A DNA stretch of 18,590 bases from Leptolinea sp. UBA5203 (GCA_002412765.1 DHVR01000015.1:98580-117169); one strand, 5' to 3'. Shown: positions 1 through 7,006, counted from the stretch's first letter. The notes: generated by a model from the letters alone, not told the origin. Numbers and translations: made by a program.

Positions 1-277
1 CAAAGCCATGCAGGAAAAAATGGAAGTCATGCAGGCCCAGGTAGCCCTGGAAACCGTGACAGCCAGTGTAGGCGGCGGTGTGGTCAAAGTCACCATGACT
101 GGCGACCAGCAATGCCGATCCATTGAAATCAAGCCCGAAATCCTGGTGGATGCGGATGCCGAAATGCTGCAGGATTTAATCCTCAGTGCGGTGAACAGCG
201 CTTTGGATCAATCCCGTGAGTTATCCAGCAGCCGTATGGCCAGCATCACCGGCGGCCTGCCCGGTATGGGCTTCTAA
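1..277 (+). CDS. YbaB/EbfC family nucleoid-associated protein, 5' partial
   Basis: YbaB/EbfC proteins are small dimeric DNA-binding proteins of the nucleoid. The frame is already open at the window edge: two codons (Lys-Ala) precede the first visible ATG at 8, and the family normally starts about 12-16 residues earlier with a stretch ending in KQAQKMQEKM, so the true start lies outside the window. The visible 89 residues hold the family core: the helix MQEKMEVMQAQVALETVTAS, then GGGVVKVTMTGDQQ, the IKPEILVDADAEMLQDLI segment and a C-terminal tail ending GGLPGMGF. The gene sits ten bases upstream of recR, the classic ybaB-recR pairing (often behind dnaX), which supports both calls. The two are probably co-transcribed. 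Confidence 0.95.
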   Translation, partial: KAMQEKMEVMQAQVALETVTASVGGGVVKVTMTGDQQCRSIEIKPEILVDADAEMLQDLILSAVNSALDQSRELSSSRMASITGGLPGMGF

Positions 278-287
278 CGGCCTCCCT

Positions 288-896
288 ATGCCCGTCCTCC
301 CTCAACCTGTTCAGGATATGATCGCCGCCTTTGAGCGGCTGCCCGGCATCGGACCAAAGTCAGCTTCTCGGCTAACCTTTTATCTGCTGCGCGCACCCGA
401 AGACATCACCAGTCAATTGGTGGCCTCGCTTTCGGCTATCCGTCAACGCACCAGCTTTTGCACCGTCTGCCACAATATCACTCTCATCGAACAGCCAGTA
501 TGCGAATTATGCAGCACCAGCAACCGGGATGAAAGCATCCTGTGCGTGGTGGCTGAACCCATTGATGTGCTCATGCTGGAACGAACCGGCGGATTTTTCG
601 GCAAGTATCACGTTCTGCACGGAGTGCTCTCTCCCATTGAAGGCATTGGCCCAGACGATATCCAACTGGCCAGCCTGATTAATCGGGTTAAAACGGGTAA
701 GGTGAAGGAAGTCATCGTCGCTACCAACCCCAGTATGGAAGGCGACGCCACCGGCTTGTTCATTCAACAGCGGCTGGCCGTTTTCCCCAACGTACGCGTT
801 ACCCGTCTGGCACGCGGCCTGCCGGTCGGCGGGGATCTGGAATACGCCGATCAGAACACTCTGCTGAGGGCTCTGGCGGGACGGCAGGAAATTTAG
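288..896 (+). CDS. recR: Recombination mediator protein RecR
   Basis: RecR acts with RecO (and RecF) to load RecA onto SSB-coated single-stranded DNA in gap repair. The 202-residue length is normal for the family. Domains run in order: helix-hairpin-helix LPGIGPKSASRL (about residues 18-29), a four-cysteine zinc site (Cys58, Cys61, Cys72, Cys75) and a Toprim domain from about residue 82 (ILCVVAEPID), ending with the family signature TRLARGLPVGGDLEYAD. The frame is open upstream to a GTG at 216, but the ATG at 288 gives the usual N-terminus (MPVLPQPVQDMIAAFERLPG) and avoids overlap with ybaB. No strong Shine-Dalgarno precedes it, so translation may be coupled to ybaB, whose stop is ten bases away. 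Confidence 0.97.
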   Translation: MPVLPQPVQDMIAAFERLPGIGPKSASRLTFYLLRAPEDITSQLVASLSAIRQRTSFCTVCHNITLIEQPVCELCSTSNRDESILCVVAEPIDVLMLERTGGFFGKYHVLHGVLSPIEGIGPDDIQLASLINRVKTGKVKEVIVATNPSMEGDATGLFIQQRLAVFPNVRVTRLARGLPVGGDLEYADQNTLLRALAGRQEI

Positions 897-940
897 GCAA
901 AGCTCCCAGTTGAATTTTTTGCATTATCATTAATAACCTG

Positions 941-977
941 AGCGCTGGTCAATAATCGATCAGCGCTTTATTTTTTC
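941..977 (+). terminator. Intrinsic terminator after ybaB-recR
   Basis: AGCGCTGGTC (941-950) pairs with GATCAGCGCT (958-967) in a ten-pair stem with one G-U pair and a seven-base loop. It is followed by a T-rich run (TTATTTTTTT region, 968-977). It lies 45 bases after the recR stop, in the convergent gap with the methyltransferase gene, and closes the plus-strand unit. Confidence 0.85.
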
Positions 978-1038
978 CTATGGAACAGGTTGGAAAGTTC
1001 CTCCCCCTCGCTATCCTTCAACTGCCTGTTTTTTTAGC

Positions 1039-1728
1039 TCAGTCTTCAGCCATCTTACGCGCAAAAAAAACGCCTACGAAAAAATTCTTGTAAACACAAT
1101 CCACATCCACAAACCCGCTGTCCTTCAGCCACTGCAATTGGTCCTGCATCGGGGCATCTTTATCGTAAGTAGTGCGGCGCTGGATACTCTCTTGAATGCG
1201 GATTTCCTCACAGTCAGCGCTATGCACCTGATCCAGCCAATGCTGCCAATACATCTCGCGCAGATATGGGGTCTCACCCTGTACCTGATCTATATTAAGG
1301 AAAACACCGCCCGGCTTCAGGGCCTGGAAAATGGAAGTAAAGAGGGATTGTTTCTCAGCATGCTGCAAATGATGGATGGAAAGACTGGAAATCACCAAGT
1401 CATATTCTGTCTGGGCTGAAAGAAATCGGTAATCTTCCACGGCGTAAGAAAACTGTGCAGCTTGAGCCGTAAAACGCTCTCTAGCCACGCCCAAAAGTTT
1501 ATCCGCCACATCACACAGGACAAAACTGGCTTGCGGATAGCGCCCCAGGACATGCGCAGAAAATAAGCCCGTACCGGCGCCCAAATCCAGCACACGCAGG
1601 GCAGCCTCCTGAGCAAAGGGGATGACATCCAGCGCAGAGCCGAACAGGTCATTGAAATTTGGCAGAGCTTTTTTCATCCAGGCATCGTAATAGGCTACCG
1701 CGTTGTTAAATGCTTGATCAATAGACAT
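1039..1728 (-). CDS. Class I SAM-dependent methyltransferase
   Basis: This is a 229-residue Rossmann-fold methyltransferase of the Methyltransf_25/UbiE-like kind. Motif I is VLDLGAGTGL at about residues 46-55, the acidic end of beta-2 is in LCDVAD (Asp73), a motif IV-like segment is YDLVISSLSIHHL (109-121), and ALKPGGVFLNID (136-147) is the usual post-motif. The substrate cannot be told from the sequence; the family ranges from small molecules and quinones to proteins. An upstream ATG exists at 1749, but the ATG at 1728 is preceded by GGGAG at a spacing of about ten bases, so I prefer it. It is probably transcribed alone: the next gene on the same strand ends 270 bases upstream. Confidence 0.85.
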   Translation of the reverse strand: MSIDQAFNNAVAYYDAWMKKALPNFNDLFGSALDVIPFAQEAALRVLDLGAGTGLFSAHVLGRYPQASFVLCDVADKLLGVARERFTAQAAQFSYAVEDYRFLSAQTEYDLVISSLSIHHLQHAEKQSLFTSIFQALKPGGVFLNIDQVQGETPYLREMYWQHWLDQVHSADCEEIRIQESIQRRTTYDKDAPMQDQLQWLKDSGFVDVDCVYKNFFVGVFFARKMAED

Positions 1729-1782
1729 TGGTAATTTTCTCCCGCGCATGGTTTGATTATCGGATAACCGTTTTCCTCCTCA

Positions 1783-1799
1783 AACTATACTCAATAGTT
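1783..1799 (-). promoter_or_regulatory. AT-rich palindrome overlapping a possible -10 box for the methyltransferase
   Basis: AACTAT and ATAGTT form a perfect six-base inverted repeat around a five-base spacer. On the minus strand the left half contains TATAGT, a five-of-six match to a sigma-A -10 box, about 55 bases before the chosen start codon. A poor -35 (TGTACA) sits 17 bases further upstream. This could be an operator over a promoter, but the arms are short and the call is tentative. Confidence 0.3.
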
Positions 1800-1998
1800 A
1801 CGGGTCTGTACAGGGAAATTGACGGGGTGACCAAGAAATCTGCTGGATATCACATCGTATACCAATATGAAATTTACGATTCCACCCAACTAAGCATTAA
1901 CAACCAAGCAGAAAATCTAATCGTTTATGCAACATAAATTGGGAAAAGCAGATGTAAAATTAATCAGCCTTATCCTTAAATACGCCCATTATCACAGA

Positions 1999-3639
1999 TT
2001 ATCGGAATAACACCACAGCTTGCTGAACCGTGTTCCAAAGCCCATAAGCCAAGGGAATGCCAACTGCCAGCCAAGCAAAAAGGACCAGGGCAAACTGTTT
2101 GCAGGAAGATGGCTCAAGTTGCCCAGCCTCTTGCAGCAACACCTCAGGCCCTGCTTTTTTTAAACCTGGATCGCTAGCTTTTGCTTTGTCTTTCTGCGGC
2201 ATGAAATGTTCACCAGCGACTGGCCGGATCAACAAGTTCAGGATCAGACCTAATACCAACAGGCCAGCCAGAATATACAAAGTAGCGTCATAAGCGTGTG
2301 CTTTAGAGACTCCGTTGGCAATCTGGTACTCGCGGATATAATTAACCAGCACAGGTCCCAGAACCCCAGCTGTAGACCAGGCCGTCAATAATCGGCCGTG
2401 AATGGCCCCAACCATTTGTGTTCCAAACATATCTGCCAGAAACGCCGGAATGGTGGCAAATCCGCCGCCGTACATAGAAACAAGGATACAAAAAGCGACC
2501 ACAAATAATGCCAGAGCGCCGCTATTTCCCAGTGTCGGCAGAAGGGCGTACAACAGAGCCCCTAGAATAAAAAAAATAGCGTAGGTTGCCTTGCGGCCGA
2601 TAAAATCCGATAAGGAAGCCCATAAAAATCGTCCGCCAATATTAAACAAGGATAATAAGCCGGTAAAACCCGCCCCAAGGATCGCGATTTGTGCTTTTTG
2701 GGCCATAGTTAGGTCATTAAACCCTAGATTCAGACCGATCAGCTTACCCCCAAAGATTTCCTGCAAGAGGGGGGAAGCCATGCCAATAATCCCGATCCCG
2801 GCACTGACATTTAGACAGAGAACGCCCCACAGCAGCCAGAATTGAGGCGTTTTCCAGGCCTTGGATAGATGCACCTCCCCTTTAGTAATCATACTATTTT
2901 GAGTGGCTTTGGGCGGAGACCATCCTGCAGGTTTCCAATCGGAAGGGGGCACGCGATACGCCAAGGCTCCACCCATCATGAAGACAAAGTAAATCCCAGC
3001 AAGGATGAGAAAAGTTTGCCATACCCCAACCTCAGTGGTTGAAGCAAAAGTATTCATCAATCGATTAGCTAAAGGAGCTCCAATCATAGCTCCGCCCCCA
3101 AAACCCATGATGGCCATGCCGGTGGCCATGCCCCGTCGATCTGGAAACCATTTAATTAACGTTGAGACCGGTGAGATATACCCCAACCCCAGACCAATTC
3201 CCCCAATTACCCCGGATCCTAACCATAAGAGCCATATCTGATGTGTTACTATCCCTACAGCAGAGATTACCAAGCCACCACACCAGCAAAGGGCAGAAAC
3301 CACTCCGGCCTTGCGCGGACCAGCATGTTCCAGCCACCCTCCCCAAATAGCAGCTGAGGACCCAAGAAAAACAAAAAAAAGAGTGTACATCCATCCGAGC
3401 ATCGAAATAGGCCAATCACAGGTAGTGGTAATAATTTTTGCGAAAAAGCCCATCGTGTCTGGACAAACGACAGCTTCCTGAATTCCTATTTCTTTAGATA
3501 ACGGCAGCCAAAAAACAGAAAAGCCATAGGCCATACCGATACACAGGTGAATCGCCAATGCAGCGGGCGGCACTAACCACCGATTATAGCCAGGTTTTGC
3601 AAAGGTGTGCTCTTTATTTAAATAATCCAAGAATACCAT
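1999..3639 (-). CDS. OFA-family MFS transporter with an additional C-terminal membrane helix
   Basis: This is a major facilitator of the oxalate:formate antiporter (OFA) family, which moves small carboxylates such as oxalate, formate or pyruvate across the inner membrane. At 546 residues it is longer than the roughly 400-430 of simple members. The N-terminus NRWLVPPAALAIHLCIGMAY is typical of one OFA subgroup, followed by an extended TM1-TM2 loop with two cysteines (VCPDTMGFFAK...TTTCDWP) and an MFS motif-A region GGWLEHAGPRKAG. After the last canonical helix comes a charged linker (about 475-512) and one more helix, FAWLAVGIPLAYGLWNTVQQ, near residues 519-538. That tail resembles the separate small subunit found beside some OFA transporters. 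The ATG at 3639 has GAGGAG eight bases upstream. The substrate is not determined. Confidence 0.88.
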   Translation of the reverse strand: MVFLDYLNKEHTFAKPGYNRWLVPPAALAIHLCIGMAYGFSVFWLPLSKEIGIQEAVVCPDTMGFFAKIITTTCDWPISMLGWMYTLFFVFLGSSAAIWGGWLEHAGPRKAGVVSALCWCGGLVISAVGIVTHQIWLLWLGSGVIGGIGLGLGYISPVSTLIKWFPDRRGMATGMAIMGFGGGAMIGAPLANRLMNTFASTTEVGVWQTFLILAGIYFVFMMGGALAYRVPPSDWKPAGWSPPKATQNSMITKGEVHLSKAWKTPQFWLLWGVLCLNVSAGIGIIGMASPLLQEIFGGKLIGLNLGFNDLTMAQKAQIAILGAGFTGLLSLFNIGGRFLWASLSDFIGRKATYAIFFILGALLYALLPTLGNSGALALFVVAFCILVSMYGGGFATIPAFLADMFGTQMVGAIHGRLLTAWSTAGVLGPVLVNYIREYQIANGVSKAHAYDATLYILAGLLVLGLILNLLIRPVAGEHFMPQKDKAKASDPGLKKAGPEVLLQEAGQLEPSSCKQFALVLFAWLAVGIPLAYGLWNTVQQAVVLFR

Positions 3640-3659
3640 TCGATTAGTCTCCTCATAAG

Positions 3660-3725
3660 AACAATCCTATAGCGTTGTAAAATCCTTTACTGCTCGTTGA
3701 AATGAAAAAACTTGTTAGGATTGTT
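3660..3725 (-). promoter_or_regulatory. Ten-base inverted repeat in the upstream region of the OFA transporter
   Basis: AACAATCCTA at 3660-3669 and TAGGATTGTT at 3716-3725 are perfect reverse complements separated by 46 bases. The first arm is only 21 bases from the transporter start codon, just upstream of its Shine-Dalgarno. The pair could be two operator half-sites for a looping or dimeric regulator, or a long-range stem in the mRNA leader. No convincing -35/-10 pair was assigned nearby, although the region 3755-3815 is very AT-rich. Confidence 0.4.
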
Positions 3726-3966
3726 ATGCCGTAAGGAATGTCAGCCAATATTCAGGTAGTATTTATATTAAGATATTTTTTATTTTATTTGTTATGTATA
3801 AATTATATCAATAGACCGGGGATACCCATCATTAGAAAAATTTGTTGCAGGGGATAGAATACTGGTCGATGCGTAAAAAACCGCTTTTCACCAGAGTTCT
3901 TCACAGAGGATTGATCCAGGTTTTTTACAGAAATGGAGTTTTTATTCAATGATGAACCAAATGATG

Positions 3967-4230
3967 TCATATCCCTGACTTGGTGCTTACCATCCCATCT
4001 GTATCATCAAGCACTCTACTGTGCTTAATAAAATCGGTGTCATAGGGTTCATCTTCAAAAAGGTCTATTCCCAGCAGGAATCCTAGGCCACCTTCAGCGC
4101 TAGCTGGATAATTCCATATTGATCTATTAATTAAATTTATTTGATCATGATCCCTTCTATTTGGAATAACCCAGATATTATTAATAAAATCATGTACAAT
4201 AAAAAAAAATTGCAACAAAATCCATTCCAA
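3967..4230 (-). pseudogene. Unrecognised minus-strand C-terminal remnant
   Basis: An open frame of 87 codons runs from a TTG just after an in-frame stop to a stop at 3967. It has no ATG at the start, no Shine-Dalgarno, and begins in an AT-rich stretch, so it does not look like a complete gene. The C-terminal part is nevertheless protein-like: NRRDHDQINLINRSIW, then EGGLGFLLGIDLFEDEPYD. I do not recognise the family. It is probably the tail of a decayed gene, since it lies in a debris-rich stretch between the OFA transporter and another gene stump (4246-4674). The first 25 or so codons may be non-coding. It could also be a chance frame. Confidence 0.35.
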
Positions 4231-4245
4231 TTAGAAAATTTAGCT

Positions 4246-4674
4246 GACACCAGCGCAGCACCGGATAGCGCCTCCACTCAGGCTTCTGTGTATCTCAATT
4301 TTGCAGCCAATCAGGCGGCCGGAACCTTGTTCAATCTTAGTCAAAATGGAACGTCTCTGCTCACCTATGCGCCAAACAAGGATTACATGACGGTATTATT
4401 CAGCTCGCCCGATCTGGTGGTTGGGGAGACTTACCAGGCCAACGTCGGAGGCAGCAGCAACGATACCAGCACGGACGGACTTTATCTCAACGGCACCTAT
4501 ACCAGCGGTGCAACGTCCATCGAAGTCGTCGCGGCCCTGGTTCCCGCAGGTGCCGGACAGATGGGAGGCCCCGGCGGCGGTGGCCCAGGCGGTGGACCTG
4601 GTGGGGATCGGCCTGCCGGTGGACCCGGTGAAAGGCCTGCTGACGGTTTACAGCCGCCAACGATAGCACAATGA
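4246..4674 (+). pseudogene. C-terminal stump of a Cthe_2159-like carbohydrate-binding protein
   Basis: The frame reads STQASVYLNFAANQAAGTLF, then SLLTYAPNKDYMTVLFSSPD, LVVGETYQANVGGSS and DGLYLNGTYTSGATSIEVV, followed by a glycine/proline-rich tail ending near GGPGGGGPGGGPGGDRP. This order matches the end of the Cthe_2159-type (PF14262, DUF4353) polysaccharide-binding beta-helix proteins, which are secreted and several hundred residues long. Here only about 140 residues remain. The frame extends upstream to a TTG at 4141, but that part is AT-rich, unlike the family and without a Shine-Dalgarno, so the upstream boundary is probably a deletion or rearrangement junction near 4240. A terminator follows at 4756. 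The family assignment comes from recalled pattern and would need a profile search. Confidence 0.65.
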
Positions 4675-4755
4675 GCTCAATGGGGTTGCAAGGATTACAG
4701 GTACAGAACCAATGAGTTTATCGGTAAGGAATTCAATCGCCAGATAACGAACTAT

Positions 4756-4800
4756 CAGAGCGCTCCCAGAACTGGCATGGAAAATGGGCGCTCTGTTTTA
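4756..4800 (+). terminator. Intrinsic terminator after the carbohydrate-binding stump
   Basis: CAGAGCG (4756-4762) and CCCA (4765-4768) pair with TGGG and CGCTCTG (4785-4795), giving an eleven-pair stem with a two-base bulge and a 16-base loop, then TTTTA. It lies 80 bases past the stop of the plus-strand remnant and is probably its original terminator, which suggests the 3' end of that gene is intact while the 5' end was lost. Confidence 0.7.
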
Positions 4801-4812
4801 ATAATAAGTTTG

Positions 4813-4832
4813 TCTGTCATTTCGGTGACAGA
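4813..4832. repeat. Short inverted repeat next to the dispersed repeat pair
   Basis: TCTGTCA and TGACAGA form a perfect seven-base stem around TTTCGG. It shares the TGTCA/TGACA ends of the adjacent 91-base repeat units and may be a collapsed copy of the same element. No T-run follows, so it is not a clear terminator. Confidence 0.4.
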
Positions 4833-4838
4833 GGATGT

Positions 4839-4993
4839 GTCATAGCGACGACGCATAGTGGAAGAAGCAATCTCAACATTAGACGGGAGACTGCCACGCC
4901 CTATCGGGCTCGCAGTGACACGTCTTTATGTCATTGCGATGACGCGCAGCGGAAGAAGCAATCTCAACATCAGTCGGGAGACTGCCATGCCCT
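4839..4993. repeat. Two diverged tandem copies of a GTCATTGCGA-type intergenic repeat
   Basis: A unit starting GTCATAGCGACGACGC at 4839 is repeated with a period of 91 bases as GTCATTGCGATGACGC at 4930. The shared core includes GGAAGAAGCAATCTCAACAT and then CGGGAGACTGCCACGCCCT. Unit 1 ends in GGGCTCGCAGTGACA, whose CGCAGTGAC is nearly the inverse of the unit's start, so each unit has imperfect terminal inverted repeats. Unit 2 breaks off after TGCCATGCCCTTA, just before the ABC operon terminator. The copies differ at about one base in eight, so they are old. Similar non-coding repeats are scattered in many bacterial genomes. No protein is encoded here. Confidence 0.75.
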
Positions 4994-4996
4994 TAG

Positions 4997-5031
4997 CAAA
5001 AAGGACTCCCCATATAGTACTAGGAAGTCCT
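4997..5031 (-). terminator. Intrinsic terminator of the AbrB-ABC transporter operon
   Basis: On the minus strand AGGACTTCC (5031-5023) pairs with GGGAGTCCT (5010-5002) in a nine-pair stem with one G-U pair, a twelve-base loop and a T-run at the base (opposite AAAAA at 4998-5002). It lies about 25 bases downstream of the permease stop and ends the minus-strand operon. Confidence 0.85.
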
Positions 5032-5055
5032 CTTACAATCCAACTAACACAAAGC

Positions 5056-5706
5056 CTACAAATCCAATGCCTCAAAACGCTTTACGGAATGGCGATATGC
5101 GAAGGTGGTAAGCAGCCCGAAAATTAGCACACCCAGCCCTAGCACCATCACCTGCTGCGGCACATAGACAGGATTGATACTGTCCAGTACATCCTTCCAA
5201 CCAGGGACAAGGTTAATCAAGGCTTCAACCACTCCCACAAAAATGGTCATGACCGTACAGGCAATCACAAATGGGGTACCCGTTTTATAAGCTGTCTTGT
5301 AAAACAAAGGCAGGAATACCACATTGAACAACCCGAACATCATCAGGCCAAAACCAAACAGGGCTGCATTGGCTTCAATGCCTGCCAGATTGGGAGCCTT
5401 CATCAGGAAATTGCGTAAAAATGCAAAGGGGATGCAAACTACCACCTGGAGCAGTTCGATCACCACCACAGTCATCACTCTGGCTTTGACAGCATCCCGT
5501 TTACGGATCGGCAGAAGAGTGGTGAAGAAAATATCATTGGTGGCATTGCCAGACATGAACAGGAAGAACAATCCCAGTGTTTCATAGAAAAATATCACAT
5601 AATAAGGATAATTTGGAATCAACATCATCGATGCCAGCCCGAGGAAAATGTAGCACGTTGGGTGAACAGAAAGTCTAAATTCTTTATTTAATAAATTCAT
5701 CATCAT
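5056..5706 (-). CDS. ABC-2 type transporter permease
   Basis: This 216-residue integral membrane protein resembles the ABC2_membrane_5 (PF13346) permeases. Hydrophobic segments can be seen at about residues 14-30, 35-52, 78-100, 110-132, 142-165 and 185-205, consistent with six helices. A short basic stretch (LLPIRKRDAVKARV, about 65-78) lies between helices 2 and 3, as is usual in this family. It is the membrane partner of the ATPase encoded immediately upstream: the ATPase stop and this start are one base apart. Three ATG codons stand in a row at the start (5706, 5703, 5700) behind AAAGGGG, so the exact first residue is uncertain by one or two. The substrate is unknown; related exporters handle peptides or envelope stress. 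Confidence 0.85.
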   Translation of the reverse strand: MMMNLLNKEFRLSVHPTCYIFLGLASMMLIPNYPYYVIFFYETLGLFFLFMSGNATNDIFFTTLLPIRKRDAVKARVMTVVVIELLQVVVCIPFAFLRNFLMKAPNLAGIEANAALFGFGLMMFGLFNVVFLPLFYKTAYKTGTPFVIACTVMTIFVGVVEALINLVPGWKDVLDSINPVYVPQQVMVLGLGVLIFGLLTTFAYRHSVKRFEALDL

Positions 5707-5707
5707 C

Positions 5708-6550
5708 TCATCCCCTTTCTATATGAATCATAATGGATTCCAGATCAGCCGGGGAAAGCGCGAATCCTTCGAAAGCTGCAGCATCTACAGTGCGAATCAA
5801 ACCGGAAATCTCGCCTTTCCGTTCAGCGGTTCCGATGATTTTGACTTTCAGGGCGTCGTCCATCTGGTCAACAGAGCCTTGCAGCATACGATAGGCATCC
5901 ACAAAACTGCGTTTATCTTGAGATGCCAGGATTTCACCATTCTTCAGATAAGTAATATCATCCGCGTTCTTATCCAAATCAGAAGTGATATGGGTGGAGA
6001 ACAAAATGCTGGCTCCCTCACGATCTACCAGATCGGTAAAAATAGTGAGCAGCTCATCCCGGGAGACCGGATCCAGCCCGCTTGTGGGTTCATCCAGAAT
6101 AAACAACTCGGCATGATGGGAGAGCGCCAATGCCAGTGCAAACTTGATGCTCATACCTTGCGATAACTGGCTGATCTTCTTTTGCGGGTCCAGTGCAAAA
6201 CGCTCCATATAATCGCGGTAAATAGGCTCATCCCAGGTCTTATAAAACCGCTTGTATACCTCCGCAATGGTCTTCAATGTCTTTTGCTGGTAATAATTTA
6301 CGCTGCCAAAAATAAAGGAGATGCGCTGCTTGATTTCGAATTCGTTTTCCTTCATCTCCAACCCGAAGAAGCGTATCTCTCCACTATCGGCGTGGACCAG
6401 GTTAAGCATGGATTTCAATGTGGTTGTCTTACCGGCACCGTTACGGCCGATGAAGCCCATAATCCTTCCCTGCTGCAGGTTGAAAGAAACATCCTTCAAC
6501 CAAAAGGCTGGATATTTTTTATGCAAGTGTTGAATGGTGAGGACTTCCAA
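5708..6550 (-). CDS. ABC transporter ATP-binding protein (YtrB/BcrA-like)
   Basis: This is the nucleotide-binding subunit of an exporter, working in the cytoplasm with the permease that follows. Walker A is GRNGAGKTT (35-43), the signature is LSQGM (129-133) in place of LSGGQ, Walker B with the catalytic glutamate is LFILDEPTSGLDP (149-161, Glu154) and the H-loop histidine is His187 in FSTHITS. The usual Q-loop glutamine is not obvious: the corresponding stretch reads SFIFGSVNYY. At 280 residues it has a normal C-terminal extension. The start is TTG at 6550, chosen because AGGAGG stands six bases upstream and no better ATG is in frame nearby. It is the second gene of the AbrB-ATPase-permease operon. 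Confidence 0.92.
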   Translation of the reverse strand: MEVLTIQHLHKKYPAFWLKDVSFNLQQGRIMGFIGRNGAGKTTTLKSMLNLVHADSGEIRFFGLEMKENEFEIKQRISFIFGSVNYYQQKTLKTIAEVYKRFYKTWDEPIYRDYMERFALDPQKKISQLSQGMSIKFALALALSHHAELFILDEPTSGLDPVSRDELLTIFTDLVDREGASILFSTHITSDLDKNADDITYLKNGEILASQDKRSFVDAYRMLQGSVDQMDDALKVKIIGTAERKGEISGLIRTVDAAAFEGFALSPADLESIMIHIERG

Positions 6551-6567
6551 GAGATACCTCCTATCTC
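6551..6567 (-). promoter_or_regulatory. Hairpin presenting the Shine-Dalgarno of the ABC ATPase in its loop
   Basis: On the minus strand GAGATA-GGAGG-TATCTC is a perfect six-pair hairpin whose five-base loop is the core of the ribosome binding site, directly followed by the TTG start. This settles the TTG as the start and may present or control the site. Whether it matters in the cell is not known. Confidence 0.5.
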
Positions 6568-6630
6568 CTTCTTCCTGAGCCTCGATCAGCCGGGAAGAAA
6601 AATAAGTTTTTTTGATTTGATTCTTACCGT

Positions 6631-6861
6631 CTAACCAATCGGATGATCGGTATCCGGATTTTGTTCCTTCATGATTGCATTCATCAGGCTGGTAAACTTT
6701 TCCTTAGGCACAATCGCTATGCCCTGTTCTTCATCCCCCAGCAGCAATAAGGTGTCTCCTGGTTGAATGTTGAAAATATCACGGGCTTCCTTGGGGATAA
6801 CAATCTGCCCCTTCTCGCCGACTTTCGCAGTCCAGGCATATTTACCCTGTGGTTTGTCCAT
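6631..6861 (-). CDS. AbrB/MazE/SpoVT-family DNA-binding protein
   Basis: This is a 76-residue swapped-hairpin transcription factor. The AbrB domain is WTAKVGEKGQIVIPKEARDI and on through FNIQPGDTLLLLGDEEQGIA (about residues 10-49), with the signature GQIVIPKEAR. The tail MNAIMKEQNPDTDHPIG is short. It lacks the paired toxin gene expected of a MazE-type antitoxin, and instead leads an ABC exporter operon, so it most likely regulates that operon and itself. The ATG at 6861 is preceded by AGGAG at six bases; a TTG further upstream (6885) has no such site. It lies 80 bases before the ATPase gene, and its own promoter overlaps nested inverted repeats, a plausible binding site. Confidence 0.88.
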   Translation of the reverse strand: MDKPQGKYAWTAKVGEKGQIVIPKEARDIFNIQPGDTLLLLGDEEQGIAIVPKEKFTSLMNAIMKEQNPDTDHPIG

Positions 6862-6883
6862 GTCCAACTCCTGAATACAATAC

Positions 6884-6923
6884 AATAAGTATAATATGTA
6901 TGATTTGTATAACTTATTATACT
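6884..6923 (-). promoter_or_regulatory. Nested inverted repeats, probable operator of the AbrB-ABC operon
   Basis: Two overlapping perfect inverted repeats are visible: AGTATAATA (6888-6896) with TATTATACT (6915-6923), and AATAAGT (6884-6890) with ACTTATT (6912-6918). They cover the -10 box and the expected start of transcription. AbrB-family proteins favour AT-rich, flexible DNA, so autoregulation by the first gene is a reasonable inference. Confidence 0.6.
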
Positions 6924-6943
6924 AAAAGATGTTCGGTTGTCAA
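6916..6943 (-). promoter_or_regulatory. Sigma-A promoter of the AbrB-ABC operon
   Basis: On the minus strand TTGACA (6943-6938) and TATAAT (6921-6916) are separated by 16 bases. Both hexamers match the consensus exactly. The promoter lies 55 bases upstream of the AbrB start codon and is partly covered by the inverted repeats at 6884-6923. Confidence 0.85.
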
Positions 6944-7006
6944 GGAAATTGGATGCCCCTTGACAGGTATGTCTTGATCAATCTGGTGAACATTAGATGA
7001 GGATGC

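Noticed and set aside
3869..3952. 27-codon plus-strand frame beginning MRKKPLFTRV
   Set aside because: No properly spaced Shine-Dalgarno and no recognisable feature; it lies in an AT-rich debris region.
6631..6861. AbrB-like protein as a MazE-type antitoxin
   Set aside because: No toxin gene follows; the next genes are an ABC exporter, and the domain matches regulators found beside such exporters.
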